A stretch of 28,673 bases of DNA from Bacteroidales bacterium UBA1192. GTDB lineage: Bacteria; Bacteroidota; Bacteroidia; Bacteroidales; Bacteroidaceae. Under the pieces are notes generated by a model that was not told the DNA's origin, did not search any database, and saw nothing but the letters and a program-made list of their open reading frames with translations. A program made the position numbers and the translations under genes. Positions 8,370 through 17,332 of the stretch are shown here, one piece after another. Positions within the stretch are counted from its first letter, which is position 1, and each line of letters opens with the position of its first letter. Location: the NCBI GenBank assembly GCA_002310175.1, contig DBYG01000084.1:1-28673 (forward strand), given 5' to 3'.

Positions 8370-9538
8370 AGCTTGAGACCGTCGGCCGAATGACAGATAG
8401 TGGCCATATATTTTCCCTCAAGTGCAGGGAATGCCTTGAGGTACTCCTTTGAAACCTTGTCTATTATGCTTTCTCTGTAAGCAGGGTCTATCAGCGCCAT
8501 GCAGCATCCCTTGAATCCGGCACCGCTGAAACGACCTCCGTATATACCGTCAGTTTGAGTCATTATCTCGTAAAGGGTCTTGAGTTCGGGCGAACCTGTT
8601 TCCCAGTTATAGATAGATGAGTTACCCGACTGGAAACTCAGACGGCCATACTCCTCAATGTCACCCTTGCGCCAGGCCTCAGCTCCGGCCATAACACGTT
8701 CCTGCTCTGTGTACCAATGTTCGGCACGCTTTCGCCAGTTGTCGGGCAGACGGTCCTTATATGTGTCATAAACCTCACGCGGAACCATGCGGAAATAGGT
8801 CTCACCGAACTTGCCGTACTCCATACCTGCGTAAGCAAGCAGGGCGTATGCTGCGCTGCGGCACTCATCCACCCTCATATTGAACTTACTTCCGGCCAAA
8901 GTACGCTCTACACCACTGAAGAAGATGGCAATCTCATACGGCTTCATCGAGGATCTGGTAGGTATAAGCTCGTAGGTATCATCATTGGTATCCAGATATA
9001 GCAGATGGTCCTTCCTGGAATACATTTCACAGCTTTGGTCCAGCTTACCGCTGCTCACTCCCACGTAATTGTTCTCTGACGCCATGGCAATGGTTATCAT
9101 TTCCAATGGTGAAAGCTTTATGTTGTTCACCTTGCATAAGGCTGAAAGGAACACCAGGCATACTGCAGCCGATGATGACAGGCCACCTATGGGTAACGTA
9201 CCCTCAATAACGCCGCATAGTCCGATTGAAAGGGTGTATCGCTGAGCCAAAGCAATAGTCACGCCACGCAGATAATCCGCCCAGTCATTCTGCTTGACAT
9301 CAGCTATCTCACGTATATGGAACTGTGCCCGCTTGTCAAACTGGAGCGACTGAAGCTCTATTACACCATTCTGTTTGGAACTGTATGCAAAGTGAATACC
9401 ACGATCTATTGCCAAGCCGGTTATACGACCCAACTGATGATCTACATGCGCACCGATAGGGCATATCCTGTAAGGGCAGAATGCCACATTCTCAGGATCT
9501 TTCCTGTAGGTTTCCTGAAAAATCTCTTCACATCTCAT
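8366..9538 (-). CDS. GHMP sugar-1-kinase, galacturonokinase-like (galactokinase family)
   Basis: This 390-residue cytoplasmic kinase has the three GHMP motifs: sugar-binding motif I at 22-37 (PYRICPIGAHVDHQLG), ATP-loop motif II (LPIGGLSSSAAV) and motif III (GRFSGAGFKGCCMALI). True galactokinases read GEHTDYN in motif I. Here it is GAHVDHQ, with Ala30 in place of the Glu and the catalytic-region Asp kept at 33. From memory, plant galacturonate-1-kinase has PYRICPLGAHIDHQ and a GAGFRGCC motif III, so galacturonic acid or a related C6-modified sugar is a plausible substrate. The gene overlaps the nucleotidyltransferase start by 4 bp and lies 30 bp after galE. Automated annotation would probably say galK; I would not transfer that symbol. 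Kinase activity is well supported, the substrate only moderately. Confidence 0.82.
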   Translation of the reverse strand: MRCEEIFQETYRKDPENVAFCPYRICPIGAHVDHQLGRITGLAIDRGIHFAYSSKQNGVIELQSLQFDKRAQFHIREIADVKQNDWADYLRGVTIALAQRYTLSIGLCGVIEGTLPIGGLSSSAAVCLVFLSALCKVNNIKLSPLEMITIAMASENNYVGVSSGKLDQSCEMYSRKDHLLYLDTNDDTYELIPTRSSMKPYEIAIFFSGVERTLAGSKFNMRVDECRSAAYALLAYAGMEYGKFGETYFRMVPREVYDTYKDRLPDNWRKRAEHWYTEQERVMAGAEAWRKGDIEEYGRLSFQSGNSSIYNWETGSPELKTLYEIMTQTDGIYGGRFSGAGFKGCCMALIDPAYRESIIDKVSKEYLKAFPALEGKYMATICHSADGLKL

Positions 9539-9568
9539 ATCTTATTACTCCAATCACATTTATTGTTT

Positions 9569-10606
9569 TCAAAATCCGTCAGGGTTATTCCGCTGCCAGT
9601 TCCAACTGTCACGAACCATATCTTCCAATCCGTACTGGGCCTTCCAGCCAAGCTCACGCTCTGCCTTGGAGGGATCGCTGTAGCATGTGGCAATATCACC
9701 CGGACGACGGGGCTTTATGCTATAAGGAACCTTAACGCCGTTTACTCTCTCAAAGGCTTTTACCACATCAAGCACGGAATAACCGTGCCCTGTCCCCAAG
9801 TTATAGAGTCCCAGGCCGCACTTACGCTCAATTGCCTTGAGGGCGCATACATGACCGCGTGCCAGATCAACCACGTGAATGTAGTCACGAACACCTGTAC
9901 CGTCCGGAGTATCATAGTCATTGCCGAAAACACCCAGTTCAGCACGTTTCCCCACTGCCACCTGTGTCACATACGGCATCAGGTTGTTGGGTATGCCGTT
10001 GGGGTTTTCACCTATCAGACCGCTTTTGTGAGCACCTATGGGGTTAAAATATCGCAACAGCACCACGTTCCATTCCTTATCGGCCGCCTGCATATCGGTA
10101 AGCACCTGTTCCAACATACTTTTAGTCCAACCGTAAGGATTAGTACACACCCCTTTTGGGCACTCCTCGGTTATCGGAATGATCTCAGGGTTACCATACA
10201 CGGTGGCGCTTGATGAGAAAATGATGTTCTTCACTCCATGATCCCTCATCGCCTGCACAAGCACAAGCGTTCCGCTGATATTGTTCTCATAGTACTCTAT
10301 AGGCTTGGAGACTGATTCACCCACAGCCTTAAGGCCGGCAAAATGTATGCACGCGTCAAATGAATACTGCTCAAACACTCTGTCCAATCCTTTACGGTCA
10401 CGTATATCGACCTCATGGAAAGGTACACCCTGAAAAGAATCGCCTGTCACTCCTTCCTCCTTGAGGATTTGAGCCACCCTCCGCAAGCTTTCGGGTTTGG
10501 AGTTGCTCAAATTGTCAACTACCACAGCCGTATGTCCGGCCCGATATAGTTCTATTATGGTGTGCGAACCTATAAACCCTGCACCTCCTGTCACTAAAAT
10601 GTTCAT
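9569..10606 (-). CDS. galE: UDP-glucose 4-epimerase
   Basis: This 345-residue short-chain dehydrogenase/reductase-type epimerase interconverts UDP-glucose and UDP-galactose. It has the NAD-binding VTGGAGFIGSHT at the N-terminus, the FSSSATVYG strand with the catalytic Ser/Thr region, the YGWTK Tyr-x-x-x-Lys pair, and the RYFNPIGAHKSG segment typical of GalE. The length is normal. It sits between rmlA (27-bp gap) and the GHMP kinase (30-bp gap) on the same strand, so it is probably in one transcript. Given the galacturonokinase-like neighbour, UDP-glucuronate/UDP-galacturonate epimerisation is possible. However, the GalE-type sequence makes UDP-Glc/UDP-Gal the first choice. Confidence 0.93.
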   Translation of the reverse strand: MNILVTGGAGFIGSHTIIELYRAGHTAVVVDNLSNSKPESLRRVAQILKEEGVTGDSFQGVPFHEVDIRDRKGLDRVFEQYSFDACIHFAGLKAVGESVSKPIEYYENNISGTLVLVQAMRDHGVKNIIFSSSATVYGNPEIIPITEECPKGVCTNPYGWTKSMLEQVLTDMQAADKEWNVVLLRYFNPIGAHKSGLIGENPNGIPNNLMPYVTQVAVGKRAELGVFGNDYDTPDGTGVRDYIHVVDLARGHVCALKAIERKCGLGLYNLGTGHGYSVLDVVKAFERVNGVKVPYSIKPRRPGDIATCYSDPSKAERELGWKAQYGLEDMVRDSWNWQRNNPDGF

Positions 10607-10633
10607 TCTTAATCTAATTTCATTAAACAGACT

Positions 10634-11530
10634 TTACTCCAACCCCGTGGGCCTCTGCTCCTCAGCCAGTTTCAGCAAATACTGCCCATACTGGTTTTTT
10701 AACAATGGCTGCGCCAGCTCCCGGAGTTTTGCAGCGTCAATCCATCCGTTACGGAAAGCTATTGCCTCCAGACATCCTATCTTCAGTCCCTGACGTTTCT
10801 CCAGGACCTCCACGAAAGTGGATGCCTCACTCAACGAGTCATGTGTTCCGGTATCAAGCCAGGCAAATCCTCTTCCTAACAATTGCATCTTAAGCTCACC
10901 GTCATTGAGGAACCATTGGTTCACCGTAGTTATCTCCAGTTCGCCACGTGCCGACGGCTTGATTTCCGATGCCACGTGTACCACCTTGTTCGGATAGAAA
11001 TATAGTCCTACAACGGCATAATTGCTTTTGGGATGTTCCGGTTTTTCCTCAATGGAAAGACAATTCCCCTGGTCATCAAATTCCGCTACGCCGTAACGCT
11101 CCGGATCGCTTACCCAATAACCGAAAACAGTGGCTTTCCCCTCCTCTTCGGCAGTACGGACAGCCTCCTTCAGCTTTCGTGTGAAACCACTTCCGTAGAA
11201 AATATTGTCTCCAAGCACAAGACACGCACTATCATTTCCTATAAATTCCTTACCTATAATGAACGCCTGGGCCAGCCCATCCGGACTTGGCTGTTCAGCA
11301 TACTGGAAATACACTCCATAATCTGATCCGTCACCCAGCAGACGCTTGAATCCGGGAAGATCCTGTGGAGTGGAAATAATAAGGATTTCACGAATACCCG
11401 CAAGCATAAGGACACTTATCGGGTGATATACCATAGGCTTGTCATAAATGGGAAGCAACTGCTTGCTGACTCCTTTCGTTATGGGATAAAGCCTTGTCCC
11501 GCTTCCTCCCGCCAGAACTATTCCTTTCAT
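10634..11530 (-). CDS. rfbA: Glucose-1-phosphate thymidylyltransferase
   Basis: This 298-residue enzyme (RmlA/RfbA) makes dTDP-glucose from glucose-1-phosphate and dTTP, the first step to dTDP-L-rhamnose and other dTDP-deoxysugars. The N-terminus is MKGIVLAGGSGTRLYPIT, with VSKQLLPIYDKPM and LGDNIFYGSGF following, all diagnostic for RmlA. I place the start at the ATG at 11530. An upstream in-frame ATG at 11569 would add 13 residues before the conserved strand and overlap the hydrolase stop at 11566. The usual partners rmlB, C and D are not in the window. It lies 35 bp after the lipoprotein hydrolase and 27 bp before galE, so operon membership with the nucleotide-sugar genes is likely. Confidence 0.95.
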   Translation of the reverse strand: MKGIVLAGGSGTRLYPITKGVSKQLLPIYDKPMVYHPISVLMLAGIREILIISTPQDLPGFKRLLGDGSDYGVYFQYAEQPSPDGLAQAFIIGKEFIGNDSACLVLGDNIFYGSGFTRKLKEAVRTAEEEGKATVFGYWVSDPERYGVAEFDDQGNCLSIEEKPEHPKSNYAVVGLYFYPNKVVHVASEIKPSARGELEITTVNQWFLNDGELKMQLLGRGFAWLDTGTHDSLSEASTFVEVLEKRQGLKIGCLEAIAFRNGWIDAAKLRELAQPLLKNQYGQYLLKLAEEQRPTGLE

Positions 11531-11565
11531 TATTATGCTACTATGTAGGCTGTATGTACGCCCGA

Positions 11566-12468
11566 TCAATCAATATTTTTCTTTTCTGCACTCCATTCAG
11601 GGCGAGATTCAAGACCGCACGGATTTCCGGTGAACATTGCACCGGCCTTCTTATCTCCCTTCAACTGCCACTGGAGCCAAGCCAACGCGACAACGGAGAA
11701 CTCACCTCCATGAGGCTGACCGTACGTTCCTCCATGACCCACGGGATAATTTGCCGCAAAGGCAGGAACATGGTCAATACGGTGGAAATCGTCCATGCCG
11801 TTTTCGTAAGCGATATCCGTAGGACCGCCAAGCAGATACATGACCGGAGTGTGGATTTTCTTCAATTCCTCTTTCTTGGGCATCGGCATATTGGGAACGG
11901 CAGTACCGGGATTGATGAAAGAACCGCTGTTGCATATCATGATTGTCTTGAGCCTTTCATCGGCACAGTTGACAAGTGTCTGCAGACCGCCGCAGGACAT
12001 ACCGGCCGCAGCAATGTTCTTCACATCCAGTTTTCCGTAATAAGGGCTTTTCTTGTCAGCGTTTTGCGCAATTGCCCAGTCTATACCCTCAATCTGCTGT
12101 TCCGCCTTTGACATAGGACCGTTATAACGTGCTCCCTCGGCAGGCCAGTAACCAATGGCCACCACCATAAATCCGTATGATGCTATTTCACTCAGGAAAT
12201 TCTGATGTTCCCATGGGGAATTCGTACATGCACCGTTACCCCACACCAGGATAGGCAGAGGGTTACTTTTGGAAAACTTGCTCAAATCTGCCGGGCGGAA
12301 GACAGTATGCGCCTCAAGGCTTGGTTCAGTAACCATAATAGCCTTATAGGGACCTGTGCCACCATCCTCAACCACACGGTTGTCCGTATATGTTTCAGCC
12401 ACCTGGGACTTACAGCCCAACATCACAAACGCAGCTGCCAATGCTGCAAAAACAGAAATCCTTTTCAT
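11566..12468 (-). CDS. Lipoprotein alpha/beta hydrolase
   Basis: This 300-residue protein has a lipoprotein signal with Cys19 (FVMLGC) followed by KSQ. The lack of acidic residues there argues for the periplasmic face rather than surface export. The alpha/beta-hydrolase core shows a nucleophile elbow GMSCGG with Ser158, an acid candidate in GGPTDIAYENGMDD, and His in the C-terminal VGHGGTYGQPHGG. PILVWGNGACTN near residues 70-82 is likely the oxyanion-hole strand. It may be an ester hydrolase acting on acylated plant polysaccharide, but the substrate cannot be assigned. It heads the rmlA-galE-kinase cluster and has a perfect -7 box upstream. It may therefore be co-transcribed with those cytoplasmic genes even though its own product is exported. 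Confidence 0.8.
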   Translation of the reverse strand: MKRISVFAALAAAFVMLGCKSQVAETYTDNRVVEDGGTGPYKAIMVTEPSLEAHTVFRPADLSKFSKSNPLPILVWGNGACTNSPWEHQNFLSEIASYGFMVVAIGYWPAEGARYNGPMSKAEQQIEGIDWAIAQNADKKSPYYGKLDVKNIAAAGMSCGGLQTLVNCADERLKTIMICNSGSFINPGTAVPNMPMPKKEELKKIHTPVMYLLGGPTDIAYENGMDDFHRIDHVPAFAANYPVGHGGTYGQPHGGEFSVVALAWLQWQLKGDKKAGAMFTGNPCGLESRPEWSAEKKNID

Positions 12469-12490
12469 ATCTTTTTTATTAGTGTAAGCG

Positions 12491-12498
12491 CAAATGTA
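12491..12498 (-). promoter_or_regulatory. -7 promoter element before the hydrolase/nucleotide-sugar cluster
   Basis: On the minus strand TACATTTG is a perfect match to the Bacteroidetes -7 consensus TAnnTTTG. It lies 22 nt before the hydrolase start codon. No good TTTG is present 19-21 nt upstream, so the promoter is supported only by the -7 box and by its place in the 72-bp gap after the GH51 gene. Confidence 0.4.
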
Positions 12499-12540
12499 GC
12501 TAATCGTATGTTTTTTATATTATTCCATCGCATTTTTACT

Positions 12541-15081
12541 CTATTGGAATCGCTTGGAGATTGTCAGTACACCGGCAGAGAGAGCGGGTACATCCAGAAT
12601 CACGTCATTTCCTTCAGTCTTTCCAGCCGATTTCTTAAGAGCCACAGCATTCTTGTTCTCCATGCTGTTAGCCACCGTGAGTGAGCCGGGAGCATAATAT
12701 TCAAACTCTGTCTTTGATACTCCTGTCCAGTCACCCTTGATGCGCAGAGTGGCGGACTGTTCGGTCGGGTTCACCACCTTGACAATCACATCGGCTCCGT
12801 TTTCAGACATAGTGGTACTGACGCTCAGGTCTCCCGTCTCACCGCTGCAGGCAAGCCTGTACTTGGAGAAGTGGTCATACCATAGTTCTGTAACCTGACA
12901 GTTGGGAGCTTTGAACAGGTCCTTGTAATCAAAGTTAATGAAGGCATTGTTCCAATCCGGAGCATCAGTACGGCGTATGAAAAGTGCAGCTGCACCCATG
13001 GCAACAACGTCACGCGCCTCACATGTATTCAGGAATCCTCCTGCAAAAAGACCTGTACGCCAGTCGATACTGTTCAGGTTCCATTCGGAAATAAACAGTT
13101 TAATGTTAGGATTCGGTCCCTCAGCAATCATTCTGGCATAACGGTCGTACTGCTGACCCAGACGTACAGGACCAGATGCATAGCCACCCTGCTGTTCATA
13201 ATGATGAAGGCTCAGATAATCAAAATAGTTGCCGCTACGCTTTATAAACTGTTCATCCTCCTGGAAACCTCCACATGCTATTATTTTGATGGATGGGTCT
13301 ATCTTTCTCATCTCCGTGCTGAACTCACGGACAGCTGCCTCATATCTCTCGATACCCATCTCCCACATCTCGTTATCTATTTCCCAATATTTCACATTGT
13401 AAGGTTCAGGATGTCCGAACTTGGCGCGCAGACTACCCCACTCTCCGGTTGCCGGTTCGTTACAGTACCGGAGCCAATCCAAAGCATCCTTCAATATGCG
13501 GTCATGCTCCTCAGCCGGACGGTCGAATCCGACACTTACCACTATAACCGGTTCCGAATTTATCTCACGGCAAAACTTTATGAACTCATCTGTACCGAAA
13601 CAGTTCTGGTCATAGTCCATCCACATCCAGTGAGGCCAACGTATCCTCTCCTCCTGCGGTCCTATACCCCATTTCCAGTTATACTGGGCTACATAACCTC
13701 CACCGGGCCACCTGAGGCATGTGGGATGAAGCTCTTTCACAGCCTGAAGTATGTCCGGACGGAATCCGCCGGTTGCCAGTCCTGTTGCTGTGCTCATGGT
13801 TACCTGATCTACCTGTATGGTGCCATCCTGTACACAAATGGAAAAATCGGCAGCACCGGTATAAGTCTCTGACTCAAGTGTGAACTCGTATTTCTTCCAA
13901 TCCTTGCTGACCTGCCCCAAATTCCTCAAGGCTACAAACGAACCGTCCTCCTTCCGGAACCCCACACTAAGCACACCCTTGCCCTTGGCATACAACGAAC
14001 CCAAGAACTTCTCACCCCTAACCAGATTCTGCGGTCCCTGATATACCCCGCTCATCTCAGCTTTGGACTCTATCTTCTGGGAATAATCCATGTTGACGGC
14101 ATCACCCTTGACCAGGCTGAACTTGCCGGAACCAAATCCTGTCCACTGCTGTGCCACCTCGGGAATCTGCACATCCTTAGGGATGCCTTCAAAGAACACC
14201 CTTCTCCCGTTTGAGGATGTTATGCGGATATTCCTGTAGAGCGCCTCAGTGTAATTCACCCAAAACACGACATCGTTCCTGCCGCTCTTTTCAAGTCCGC
14301 TATACTCCACTACCTGCCGGTCATCCCAGTACATTGTTACAGCATCACCCTTGCGGCTTATCCTTAGCTTGTGCCAAACCCTGTTCTCGTTTACCTGATC
14401 CTTAGTGGCAGGCTCCGATACAAGTGCAGTCAATACGTTCATCCTCCGGTTGCGCCCACCGAAACCGCTGACTTCGCGCTCCTCCATGGCCGCGATGGAA
14501 AAATCAGCAGTTGAACTGCGGCTCTCAAGTGCCGCTCTGGCATTGGCCTCATTGGCAGCCGCAATCTGCGACTCTGTCTGTGCCGGAGTGAAAGTACGGC
14601 TTTCGTAATAAGGGTCATGAACACGGGCGAAATAAGCGTTTCCGTCAGCTTTGTTACCAAACGCGAACCTGATATCCATCAGCCCGCCACTCCATGAACG
14701 CCTTGCAAGCTTGTAGGCACGCCAGTTAACATCCATCGTTATCTCATAGTCATCAGTTTCCAACGATGTTATCTTGAGTGGTTGCTCGTAACGTGTAGGA
14801 GAGTGGAGCACTCCTTCGTCATCCATGAACCATCCGTCAAAATAGCCATCCCGTGGGGGTATCCCGGGATAATGTTCAGGCTCAAAAGAGCGCTCATATA
14901 TAAGTTCCTGCCATACACCGTTGTTGGCCGAAAAATAGATATGTTCGAACAACTGTCCGTACAGCATCTCGTCAATTATTCCGGAGGGCTGACTGCTCTC
15001 CACCTGTATTTCATACACATTCTGTGCTGGAGCTGCATTTATCAGGCCAGACACCATAATCAAGGTCAGTAACTTTTTCAT
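12541..15081 (-). CDS. Secreted GH51 alpha-L-arabinofuranosidase
   Basis: This 846-residue protein has a cleavable signal peptide (MKKLLTLIMVSGLINAAPAQ). The catalytic GH51 barrel spans about 470-740, with acid/base Glu571 (YWEIDNEMWEMG) and nucleophile Glu666 (LFISEWNLNS), a spacing normal for the family. The beta-rich N-terminal half (about 30-460) includes a region like a CBM4/9-type carbohydrate-binding module near 330-450. A beta-sandwich C-terminus ends the protein. It would remove terminal L-arabinofuranose from arabinoxylan, arabinan or arabinosylated xyloglucan in the periplasm. I chose the ATG at 15081, which gives a proper signal peptide; longer in-frame starts (15099, 15183) run into the upstream gene. 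It follows the U32 gene by only 22 bp, and GGAAAA lies just before the start. Confidence 0.9.
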   Translation of the reverse strand: MKKLLTLIMVSGLINAAPAQNVYEIQVESSQPSGIIDEMLYGQLFEHIYFSANNGVWQELIYERSFEPEHYPGIPPRDGYFDGWFMDDEGVLHSPTRYEQPLKITSLETDDYEITMDVNWRAYKLARRSWSGGLMDIRFAFGNKADGNAYFARVHDPYYESRTFTPAQTESQIAAANEANARAALESRSSTADFSIAAMEEREVSGFGGRNRRMNVLTALVSEPATKDQVNENRVWHKLRISRKGDAVTMYWDDRQVVEYSGLEKSGRNDVVFWVNYTEALYRNIRITSSNGRRVFFEGIPKDVQIPEVAQQWTGFGSGKFSLVKGDAVNMDYSQKIESKAEMSGVYQGPQNLVRGEKFLGSLYAKGKGVLSVGFRKEDGSFVALRNLGQVSKDWKKYEFTLESETYTGAADFSICVQDGTIQVDQVTMSTATGLATGGFRPDILQAVKELHPTCLRWPGGGYVAQYNWKWGIGPQEERIRWPHWMWMDYDQNCFGTDEFIKFCREINSEPVIVVSVGFDRPAEEHDRILKDALDWLRYCNEPATGEWGSLRAKFGHPEPYNVKYWEIDNEMWEMGIERYEAAVREFSTEMRKIDPSIKIIACGGFQEDEQFIKRSGNYFDYLSLHHYEQQGGYASGPVRLGQQYDRYARMIAEGPNPNIKLFISEWNLNSIDWRTGLFAGGFLNTCEARDVVAMGAAALFIRRTDAPDWNNAFINFDYKDLFKAPNCQVTELWYDHFSKYRLACSGETGDLSVSTTMSENGADVIVKVVNPTEQSATLRIKGDWTGVSKTEFEYYAPGSLTVANSMENKNAVALKKSAGKTEGNDVILDVPALSAGVLTISKRFQ

Positions 15082-15103
15082 TTTTCCTATTATAAACATT
15101 ATA

Positions 15104-16348
15104 TCATTTTGTACGGGATACCACTTTGAACAGTTTGTCACCACGGCGTACACGTTCAGGAGTCTTAAATGAGACACGGACACCTTGTTTTACGTTCTCC
15201 ACACTCTTCAAATCAACACGAGGATCATCCAGATTGAAAGTAATGCAACCGGTTGTCGCACCAGTTACCATCAGTTTGTCACCGACAGTCAAGGGTGCGG
15301 CTTCAATACTGAACTCCGCCACTTCAATCTTAGAAAACCAGTCTGTACATTTACCCACATAGACCTTGGTCTCTGTTGCCTGTGATCCATAAACATCGTT
15401 CCACTCGCCCAGGCGCTGACCCAGATAATAGCCATCCCAGAAACCACGATTGAACACGGTAGCCAGACGTTTATCCCAATCGTCCTTCCTTTCCTCTGTG
15501 AACCCGTTCCCAAGACACGCATCTATCGCCTCGGTGTAACACTCAGTTACGGTTCTTACGTATTCAGGACCGCGTGCACGTCCCTCAATCTTGAAAACCC
15601 GCACTCCTGACTCTATCATACGGTCCATAAACCGGATTGTCTTTAGGTCCTTGGGTGACATTATGTATTGGTTCTCGATGGCCAGTTCCATATCGGTCTC
15701 ACGGTCCTTTACTATGTATCCGCGGCGGCACAACTGCATGCAGGCTCCACGGTTGGCGCTTGCATTCATCTCATTCAGGCTCAGATAGCACTTGCCACTT
15801 ATGGCCATGCAGAGCGCTCCGTGACAGAACATCTCAATACGGATCAAATCACCTTTCGGACCACGTATATGCTGCTCTATTATCTGATTGTGTATCTCTT
15901 TAACCTGATCAAGATTCAGTTCACGGGCCAATACCACCACATCGGCAAACTGAGCATAGAACTTGAGAGCCTCTATGTTGCTGATGTTGAGCTGGGTTGA
16001 AAGATGTACCTCCATACCCACCTTGCAACAATAAGTCATAACGGCTATATCACACGCGATTATGGCCGAAATACCAGCTTTCAAGGCTGCATCCACGATC
16101 TCATGTATGAGGGGTATATCTTCACCATACATCACCGTATTCAGAGTCAGGTAACTTTTTACTCCGTGCGAATCACACTGAGAAGCTATATCCCGCAAAT
16201 CATCCAGAGTAAAATGACTTGCACTGCGCGAGCGCATATTCAGTTTCTCCACCCCGAAATAAACCGATCCTGCTCCGGCCTGAAATGCTGCAGCCAGACT
16301 TTCCCAACTCCCAACCGGAGCCATGATTTCAAAATCTCTCTTTTCCAT
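15104..16348 (-). CDS. trhP: U32-family tRNA hydroxylation protein, TrhP-like
   Basis: This 414-residue protein was long annotated as peptidase U32. The group containing E. coli TrhP (YegQ) is now known to help form 5-hydroxyuridine at tRNA position 34. The N-terminal barrel reads MAPVGSWESLAAAFQAGAGSVYFG. The central segment FCHGALCMAISGKCYLS, followed by NRGACMQLCRRGY, supplies the conserved cysteines thought to hold an iron-sulfur cluster. The length fits TrhP rather than the longer RlhA. I start at 16348 (MEKRDFEIMAPVGS); the alternative ATG at 16387 adds 13 unlikely residues. The start lies inside the end of the dus gene (20-bp overlap), so two tRNA-modifying enzymes appear translationally coupled. 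TrhP versus another U32 subgroup is a family-level judgement. Confidence 0.82.
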   Translation of the reverse strand: MEKRDFEIMAPVGSWESLAAAFQAGAGSVYFGVEKLNMRSRSASHFTLDDLRDIASQCDSHGVKSYLTLNTVMYGEDIPLIHEIVDAALKAGISAIIACDIAVMTYCCKVGMEVHLSTQLNISNIEALKFYAQFADVVVLARELNLDQVKEIHNQIIEQHIRGPKGDLIRIEMFCHGALCMAISGKCYLSLNEMNASANRGACMQLCRRGYIVKDRETDMELAIENQYIMSPKDLKTIRFMDRMIESGVRVFKIEGRARGPEYVRTVTECYTEAIDACLGNGFTEERKDDWDKRLATVFNRGFWDGYYLGQRLGEWNDVYGSQATETKVYVGKCTDWFSKIEVAEFSIEAAPLTVGDKLMVTGATTGCITFNLDDPRVDLKSVENVKQGVRVSFKTPERVRRGDKLFKVVSRTK

Positions 16349-17330
16349 CAGAAAACCATTTGTCAGTGATGCGGTCCATAATAGCAAACAGCTCGCTCAC
16401 GGTTTCGGCACGAAGCATCTCTATGCGGGTATGTCGGAAATCCTCCAATCCTTTGAACAGGGGGCTCGCTGCCAGATGACGCCGAATGTGAACTATTCCG
16501 CGCCGCTCGTCCAAACGGGCTATACTATCAAGTGTCTCCTGCTTGAGCACATCCATCTTCCACCGGAATCCCGGATCCTCCCACAGTTCTCCTGTCTCCA
16601 GATAATGCTTGACCTCACGAAATATCCAAGGCCGTCCGAAACTACCGCGACCTATCATTATGGCATCCACTCCATATCGGTCAAAACACTCTTTGGCACG
16701 CTCAGGTGTTGTAATGTCACCATTGCCAATAATCGGGATTTTCATACGAGGGTTTTCCTTGACCTTCCCGATTAATGTCCAATCAGCCTGACCGGTGTAC
16801 ATCTGTGCGCGAGTGCGTCCATGAATAGTTAGTGCACTGATGCCACAATCCTGCAACTGCTCGGCCAGTTCAACTATTATCTTGCTCTCATCATTCCAAC
16901 CCAAACGGGTCTTGACTGTAACGGGAATCTTTACCGCATCAACCACGGCACGGGTTATCTCCAGCATCTTGGGGATATTCTGCAACATTCCTGCTCCGCC
17001 ACCCTTGCCGGCCACCTTCTTGACCGGACAGCCGAAGTTAAGGTCCAGGACATCAGGGCCAGCAGCCTCAACCATACGCGCTGCGCCCACCATAGCTTCA
17101 CAATCCTTTCCGTAAATCTGGATTGCTACCGGACGCTCCTCGTCACAGATGGTAAGTTTCTGGATAGAACGGTTCACCTCGCGTATCAGGGCATCGCTCG
17201 ATACAAACTCGGTATAGACCATATCAGCCCCGAACCGCTTGCAGAGCAAACGGAACGCCGGGTCCGTGACATCCTCCATAGGAGCCAGGAACACCGGCCG
17301 TTCCCCAAAATCTATATTACCTATCTTCAA
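16329..17330 (-). CDS. dus: tRNA-dihydrouridine synthase
   Basis: This 333-residue FMN-dependent enzyme reduces uridine to dihydrouridine in the tRNA D-loop. The N-terminus PVFLAPMEDVTDPAFRLL is the Dus barrel signature, and NFGCPVKKVAGKGGGAG contains the catalytic cysteine. TIHGRTRAQMYTGQADW and IGNGDITTPERAKE provide FMN/phosphate contacts. The overall form is closest to the DusB type, but the subgroup is not certain. The gene starts 2 bp after the stop of the porin gene and overlaps the trhP-like gene by 20 bp at its end. It is thus in the middle of a tight run between an outer-membrane protein and a glycosidase. Confidence 0.93.
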   Translation of the reverse strand: MKIGNIDFGERPVFLAPMEDVTDPAFRLLCKRFGADMVYTEFVSSDALIREVNRSIQKLTICDEERPVAIQIYGKDCEAMVGAARMVEAAGPDVLDLNFGCPVKKVAGKGGGAGMLQNIPKMLEITRAVVDAVKIPVTVKTRLGWNDESKIIVELAEQLQDCGISALTIHGRTRAQMYTGQADWTLIGKVKENPRMKIPIIGNGDITTPERAKECFDRYGVDAIMIGRGSFGRPWIFREVKHYLETGELWEDPGFRWKMDVLKQETLDSIARLDERRGIVHIRRHLAASPLFKGLEDFRHTRIEMLRAETVSELFAIMDRITDKWFSDGKERF

Positions 17331-17332
17331 TG

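Noticed and set aside
8366..9538. Calling the sugar kinase galK
   Set aside because: Motif I lacks the GEHTDYN signature and resembles the galacturonokinase form, so the symbol would overstate the evidence.
9317..10213. 298-codon plus-strand open frame across the kinase and galE genes
   Set aside because: It lies antisense to two clearly real genes, has no recognisable motifs, and reads as a shadow frame of their biased codons.
13201..13872. 223-codon plus-strand open frame antisense to GH51
   Set aside because: It is fully inside the GH51 gene on the opposite strand, with low-complexity hydrophobic/aromatic content and no family signature.
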